From Erythroxylum novogranatense (Eukaryota; Streptophyta; Magnoliopsida; Malpighiales; Erythroxylaceae): a stretch of DNA of 64,000 bases. This document shows, piece after piece, positions 59,801-64,000 of the stretch. The stretch covers positions 37,143,005 through 37,207,004 of the forward strand of contig CM057224.1 of assembly GCA_029891385.1 (NCBI GenBank), read 5' to 3'. Each line of letters opens with the position of its first letter. The stretch's first letter is position 1. Below the pieces are notes generated by a model. The model was not told where the DNA came from. It worked only from the letters and a program-made list of their open reading frames with translations, and did no database searches. A program made the translations under genes and the position numbers.

Positions 59801-61080
59801 TGCTTGGAGATCATCCCGCCAATTTAAACTTTGAACTGGCACATGTAGAAAGAAGAATTTCAGCACACAGCTTACGCCACAAATGCTTATGTGACTGTTG
59901 GACCTCTGGCAAAGCAGGTGTTGCAGGGTAAGGATACCACTTCTTAATTGTGATGGTTATCTAACATATTAACTTGATTGGGATATGTATGTTTCTGAGG
60001 CATGCATCGTTTTCCATTCGGACTTTATTCTCCATGATTTCCAGCTCTCGCCTCATTTGAACATTAGTTTGTCTCTTCAATTGAATAACAGGACAAACAT
60101 CATTGTATTGTTTTTGCATGTGTTATGTGTCTTTCCAATTTGTTGGGTCAATCAAATGAAAGAGGACATGCTTATTGTATTGTATTTTCTTATTTTCATA
60201 AAACTTAGGTACCATCTCCATTATGATTAGATAACTATTTTGAAATCCCATTTATGCATAATTTGCAAGTGGTACACTTAATAATGGACAACTTTATGAC
60301 ATGATGTTGATTTCTATCATTTTATTTTAGGAAAGAAGATTGTTAAGATTGAGATTTCGAGGAAACAAAAGAATGGGTATGGCAACACAAGATCTGCAAA
60401 ACGCAACCTCACCCTATCTGGATTGGAATTCAAACTTGATGAGTTAAGGAAGGAACTGTCGTCAGGTCAGGGGGGACTGTTCCCACATTCAATCTTGTCT
60501 AGTCAACAGATGAGCATGATCAGTAGCCAGAAACCAAATTCAATGGAGGAGGTATGTCTCTCGAACATAATAATGCATTACTTTTTGATAAATGTTCTTT
60601 GGTTGAAGCTTTCAAATGCTCTTCAGAATTCTGTTTGGCCTTCTGAATGATGATATACCTCTTCTTGATTCTAACATTGTTACCAGCAGCTCTAGTACTT
60701 GTGTATAACAAGGTGAACACCAATCTAAGTTGAATGGTTCTGTCCTTTGATTGCATTTGCAAAGTTGGGGGAATTTTCAGCATATGTAAAGCTGATTTTA
60801 TGTTTCCTTGACTGTCAGTCGGCACATAATAGCCCTATCACCTAATACTGATCTTTGAACTATTCCATTATGGCTGCAGTTGGAAAAGCTAATTGGAAAG
60901 TTGAAGACAGAAATGTATGGTAGCAGCATCCTTGAAGAAGTCAGAAAGTATACAAGCTCTGAACATCCTGAAGATAGCAAGCTGAACGACGAAGAAGGGA
61001 CTATGAATGATAGAGCTAGCAAGAGAGTGAAGACAAAAAAGAATATTGTTCTTATTGGCAGCAGCAGTGATGAATCTTGA
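44803..61080 (+). CDS. RECQL2: RecQ-family DNA helicase, RECQL2 type, 20 exons
   Basis: RecQ helicases unwind DNA 3' to 5' with ATP and act in nuclear recombination and repair. Exons: 44803-44866, 45097-45314, 47360-47506, 47595-47810, 49000-49104, 49212-49316, 49415-49537, 49852-49940, 50018-50054, 50135-50168, 50355-50407, 50477-50554, 50646-50711, 51202-51268, 51352-51405, 53616-53723, 54038-54102, 59849-59927, 60331-60551, 60880-61080. All introns are GT-AG, phases match, and the sum is 2,130 nt, 709 codons plus stop (Arabidopsis RECQL2 is about 705). An N-terminal coiled coil is followed by Walker A AAGGGKS (Lys 115), DEAH (215-218), motif [11 protein letters not shown] (398-406) and zinc cysteines C450, C466, C470 and C473. 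A winged-helix region follows, then a basic tail (KRVKTKK) ending in acidic Ser-rich residues. The sequence follows Arabidopsis RECQL2 throughout. It looks intact despite transposons in introns 2, 4, 15 and 17. Confidence 0.95.
45888..46474 (-). mobile_element. TRIM (miniature LTR retrotransposon) in RECQL2 intron 2
   Basis: Two similar direct repeats (45,888-46,061 and 46,292-46,474) start TGTTAG and end CAACA or TAACA. They flank 230 bp with no coding sequence. The whole is bordered by AATAT on both sides (45,883-45,887 and 46,475-46,479), an exact 5-bp target duplication. Beside the right repeat the minus strand reads TGATATCAGAGCC, a Met-tRNA primer-binding site. Beside the left repeat it reads GTGAGGGGGAG, a polypurine tract. 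Transcription is therefore leftward, opposite to RECQL2. Length 587 bp fits a TRIM. Confidence 0.94.
46475..47359 (+). other. RECQL2 intron 2, right part
   Basis: About 880 bp of AT-rich intron between the TRIM and exon 3. I see no coding frame or repeat in it. The left part of the intron (45,315-45,887) is likewise featureless. Confidence 0.6.
47797..48244 (+). repeat. Three tandem 146-151 bp units spanning the exon 4 end and 5' splice site of RECQL2
   Basis: Units start at 47,797, 47,943 and 48,094. Each contains the last bases of exon 4 (TAATTGCAATTGA) followed by a GTGAGTGTGTAG donor and about 120 bp of intron. Unit 1 holds the real exon end at 47,810. Units 2 and 3 carry near-identical decoy donors at about 47,957 and 48,108. 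Each unit also ends in GCAGCTGACAT...TTTTGTGTCA-type sequence, and the second and third boundaries gain CACACAG. Confidence 0.93.
48765..48880 (+). mobile_element. SINE-like tail in RECQL2 intron 4
   Basis: The sequence AACAACAATAATAACACC, then AGTAAAAATTCC, GTGGTTTGGAGAGGTC, ACACAACTTTACTCC and AGTAGAGAGGTTGTT follows the layout of a common plant tRNA-derived SINE end (TS/Au type). In that family AACCCAGTAAAATCCC is followed by GGGGAGGGT, a CCTTACCCCTACC stretch and GTAGAGAGGCTGTTTCC. The tRNA-like head is not evident, so this is a truncated or diverged copy. The match is from memory. Confidence 0.5.
51581..52523 (+). mobile_element. Internally deleted Copia element in RECQL2 intron 15
   Basis: Two 208-bp LTRs (51,581-51,788 and 52,316-52,523) differ at about 13 positions by eye count. 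The primer-binding site TGGTATCAGAGCC follows the first, and a polypurine run (GAGGGGAAG) precedes the second. Flanking GATAC and GTTAC are a 4-of-5 target duplication. Only 527 bp remain inside. The last part reads [20 protein letters not shown], the end of RNase H, so the middle was lost. It has the same orientation as the gene. Confidence 0.93.
52524..53615 (+). other. RECQL2 intron 15, right part
   Basis: About 1.1 kb of AT-rich intron between the deleted Copia and exon 16. I see no coding frame or repeat of note. Confidence 0.6.
56540..57140 (+). pseudogene. Integrase remnant of the intron 17 Copia
   Basis: The frame from 56,552 has [19 protein letters not shown], the GAG-pre-integrase zinc region. 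The next frame (56,775-57,140) has [11 protein letters not shown] with the second catalytic Asp, then [18 protein letters not shown] with the catalytic Glu region and [18 protein letters not shown]. The region around the first catalytic Asp (about 56,690) is garbled. It belongs to the same polyprotein as the reverse transcriptase downstream. Confidence 0.88.
57640..58330 (+). pseudogene. Reverse transcriptase remnant of the intron 17 Copia
   Basis: Broken frames spell [58 protein letters not shown] and [13 protein letters not shown]. The last holds the YVDD active site near 58,195. At least four stops and two frameshifts interrupt it. A short RNase H end ([14 protein letters not shown] near 58,750) precedes the 3' LTR. 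Confidence 0.88.
58988..59848 (+). other. RECQL2 intron 17, right part
   Basis: About 860 bp between the Copia 3' end and exon 18. Overlapping open frames at 59,480-59,752 on both strands resemble nothing I know and are likely chance. Confidence 0.55.
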
Positions 61081-62246
61081 ACTCGTATGTTGATGGTTCC
61101 GGAAGTAAGCGACTCTACCCTGCCTGCATCTGGACATGCAAAACTTGCTCTGACATCTGATCTAAGGATTTTTCGTGTCTTCACTAACCAGTAACATCAA
61201 ATGGTTCCTTCTAGAAGGCAATATGATTCTCGAAATTATAAAAGTATTAGGTTTTCTGAAACCAAATCAAAACTTGAATATGAGGATTTAAGGAATTCTG
61301 GATATGAGCTTTTAGATCTTCACAAGCACTTTGCTTGTAAAATTTTATCCTGATTAATCTGTAAGGAAAAAGGCCAACCCATTTTGTAGAACATGAAACT
61401 CATCTGCAACATGTATTGCTTGCAATGTGGGCGTCTTCTTTTTCCATTTTCAGGTTGAAACTTGTATCTGTGAGAAAGGCGGTATCATGCGGTTTAAGCT
61501 ACTGCTCATTGGTAGAAGACGCTGCTTTTACCTCCTAGATAAAGCCTGCAGTTCTTCGATGATATATCAATGGGTGATTATTGGCAGACCCTTTTACCAT
61601 ACAGCTTCTCTTTCTAAACTCGAGAAACATAAACGTAAACCCTTTAAGGGGCTATGCTTGGCTGGAAAGGAAATATAGAACTAATACTTGAAACCAGGAA
61701 AGATTCACGTATAGTGACCACCGAAAAAGCTCCTTTATGAATCTAAGTGACCATTGCAAAGAGAGATTTTCTAGAAATGGTGAATGCATGTGAATCTTGA
61801 AAATGATAAATTTACACGAACATCATATACACTTAAAAAAGAGAGTAATACAGAAGGGGATTACAACCAAAGAGGAAAAGGAAGTCGAAATACAAGCCGA
61901 ATTGAGAAGGGTAGCAGATGAATAACAACCATACCACTTGATCGGAAATTCCAATCCCGTGTGAAGCATAATTCTTGGCACAGCCATACAAAATCAAGAC
62001 ATCCCATGCAATGCAAGGGCATTCTTGGTGAATTCCCCACATAATGATCCATACAACATAGTTGCAGCGTGTACCTTCCAATCATCACTGAAATCCGCAG
62101 AAAGAATAAATGAATGAAAATGAAGACACAAAACTGCCACAATCTCCGACTTCCTTGATCTACTAACTCGTCACATCTCGACACTTCCAAGAAGCAGCAG
62201 TCATGGATGTGAATTCTGGCTTTATTTGCCACCATATAGCTTTCAC
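61081..62246. other. Intergenic region between converging RECQL2 and FEI-type genes
   Basis: Both genes end into this 1.17-kb stretch, so it holds both 3' untranslated regions. The open frames seen at 61,427-61,678 and 61,833-62,235 have no recognisable motifs. No transposon was recognised here, in contrast to the left side of the window. Confidence 0.6.
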
Positions 62247-63949
62247 TCAGTTGGAATCATAGAAATCACTTGGGCATGGTGTCATGACTTCAGATTCAAG
62301 TAATTGAACCACCCTGTGCATGGTGGGCCGGTCCTCAGGACTGGAAGAAACACATTGGCTGGCAACTGAAAGCAAAGCATCAAGGCTTTCCAACTGCACC
62401 GCATCACAATTTCGATCAGCAATCTCTCGTTGTCGATCCTCTGTGGCCAAGAAATTTAGCTGCATCAACCAGAAGCTTTAACGTAAGAAGTAAGCCTTGC
62501 ATATTTGACAGACTCAAACATTGCAGATAATGAAAATAAGTTCACTTATACAAAAGGGTGTTTCCTTATAATGGAAGTGAATACCAAATGAACAACGTTG
62601 CCATCAGGGATCAGTCCTAACAGGAATATACTGATCGACAAAGAAACCTACTGAAGAGATGGAATAGATGAAAGATAAGAGAATGATTTGGACACGTGTC
62701 TGTGCCTGGAGTATCTACTCCAGTACTTTTCAGTTGAATTTATACGGAATAAAAGAAGAGAACCATAAGAGCAACCAACAAAATCCAATCACACATCTTG
62801 TTGTAGTTCTAATTCAGCCATGTCTCATCATTAACATGAATAACACTTCAAGATCTATTAGGTTATCCGAGAAACGACAGAATCCAATCCCTACTAATTT
62901 TATTTGAACTCAGGTGCTTAACTTATTACGTAAGACTAAAATTAATAGGTAAGACACCACTTTCATTAGCAAGCGCATCAGATGAAAGCAGAGGAAAGAA
63001 CAAGCCAAGCAATACCTTGCACTAAAATTCAAGTTAACTAACAAGGGTAGCATAACTCTAACCTGTTTATAGCAGACCACTAAAAACTAATGCCAGACAT
63101 GAACTAGCCTATGTTAAAGCAACACTTGATATCTCATTTTTTTAAGTCTTGACACTGGTTATTGATTGACTTCTCATCTTTTATCATCAAATATACCAAA
63201 CCCTAACTTTTAAGCTATATAAATGCTTATGGAGTTAAGACAAACCGAGACTGGAATCAAAAGAGGTTCACAAAAGAGATATACCCAGCCAACAATATTC
63301 AGGCCCTTCTCGATAAATGATGCATCTGTAGGTCGCTTTCCACTTAATACTTCAAGCATCAAGACACCAAAACTATAAACATCAGTTTTCTCGGTTGCTC
63401 TACCACTTTGCATGTACTCTGTAAATGGAAAGAAAAAAAATAGGAATAAGCAATAAGCAAATTATTTTGTTGGTTATTGCAAATGGGCAAAAAAGAATTC
63501 TGGTTAGCCAGCAGATAACCACTAGGTATCTCTCCATCAATAGGGAGTGGGGGTGACCTCAAAACGTCTTTTATGGATTCAAAATCCTCTTCTATTCTGT
63601 TAATAATTATCTGAGAAGAAATGATACGCTGATTGCCTAAATCTAAGTAGCTCAAGCATCAAAAGCATACACTGAAAATGTTCAAGCATATACCATCTCT
63701 TACCTGGAGCCAGATAACCAAATGTTCCAGCAACAATGGTTGTGATATGGGATTCTTCATCCTCTAACAGTTTGGCAAGCCCAAAATCGGAAACCCGAGC
63801 CTCAAAATTTCCATCAAGTAGTATATTACTTGATTTTATATCACGATGTATGATCCTAGGGGAACAATCATGATGCAAGTAAGCCAACCCTTTTGCAGCT
63901 CCCATAATGATATTCAAGCGTGTTTCCCAGTCCAGTTGCTCAGATCTTT
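62247..63949 (-). CDS. FEI1: LRR receptor-like kinase, FEI1/FEI2 type, 3' part (runs off the window)
   Basis: FEI kinases are plasma-membrane leucine-rich-repeat receptor kinases affecting cell-wall synthesis in Arabidopsis. Three exons are visible: 63,949-63,704, 63,418-63,285 and 62,459-62,247, with GT-AG introns and matching phases. They encode the C-terminal kinase lobe: [20 protein letters not shown], then [13 protein letters not shown] with the catalytic [17 protein letters not shown] with [35 protein letters not shown], and [20 protein letters not shown] up to the end at FYDSN. The closing motif is characteristic of FEI proteins. The N-terminal repeats, membrane segment and start lie beyond 64,000. 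Which of FEI1 or FEI2 it matches cannot be settled from this part; the FEI1 symbol rests on its place next to RECQL2. Confidence 0.92.
62460..63284 (-). other. Last intron of the FEI-type gene
   Basis: 825 bp between the last two visible exons, with a GTATAT donor at 63,284 and a TTGATGCAG-type acceptor ending at 62,460. I see no repeat or coding frame of note in it. Confidence 0.8.
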
Positions 63950-64000
63950 CTGTTCAGTCATTGCAAAGAAACTATAAATATCTGAGATCAAAAGTTCAGT

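Noticed and set aside
61833..62235. Two overlapping minus-strand open frames rich in Trp/Cys/Phe, 3' of the FEI-type gene
   Set aside because: They lie downstream of its stop codon in the likely 3' untranslated region and have no recognisable domain.

Overview
This is nuclear DNA from a flowering plant, most likely a eudicot. The evidence is spliced genes with GT-AG introns, plant-specific gene families, and a dense mix of plant transposable elements (CACTA, Copia, PIF/Harbinger, hAT, TRIM). The sequence does not let me name the species.

Layout. (1) 1-12,296 is a CACTA (En/Spm) element whose 5' end I cannot find. It has a TNP2-type transposase remnant (1,614-5,294), 4.3 kb of spacer carrying two HSP90-like gene fragments, a second gene with a Transposase_24-type end (9,652-11,480), and a 3' terminus made of GACGTC-type subterminal repeats ending in a CACTA-type tip at 12,296. 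(2) 12,297-26,309 is an old plus-strand Copia element broken by two later insertions. One is a minus-strand Copia (12,611-20,458, target duplication GGACT). The other is a 4.25-kb non-coding, LTR-like block (21,016-25,264). Removing both rejoins the outer pol frame at each junction. (3) About 28,085-44,602 holds three PIF/Harbinger-type copies in a row. Copy 1 is interrupted by a 6.5-kb hAT element (29,590-36,072) carrying a minisatellite of about 25 units. Copy 2 is nearly complete. Copy 3 is short and internally deleted. (4) 44,803-61,080 is a host gene on the plus strand, a RecQ helicase of the RECQL2 type. I can trace 20 exons that join without a break into 709 codons. Its introns hold a TRIM, a SINE-like tail and two Copia elements. 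(5) 62,247-64,000 (minus strand) is the 3' end of a FEI-type LRR receptor kinase gene that runs off the window.

Only the RECQL2 and FEI genes look like working host genes. They converge tail to tail, and Arabidopsis RECQL2 (AT1G31360) and FEI1 (AT1G31420) also lie close together, so this edge is probably a conserved gene block. Everything to the left is a nested transposon landscape whose order of insertion can be read from target duplications. Most transposon genes carry stops or frameshifts, and several of the stops look like C-to-T changes at formerly coding CAA or TGG codons, as expected for silenced, methylated DNA.

I found no clearly new cellular system. The best leads are host gene fragments inside the CACTA and PIF copies, the hAT minisatellite leader, and a tandemly triplicated exon end plus 5' splice site inside RECQL2.
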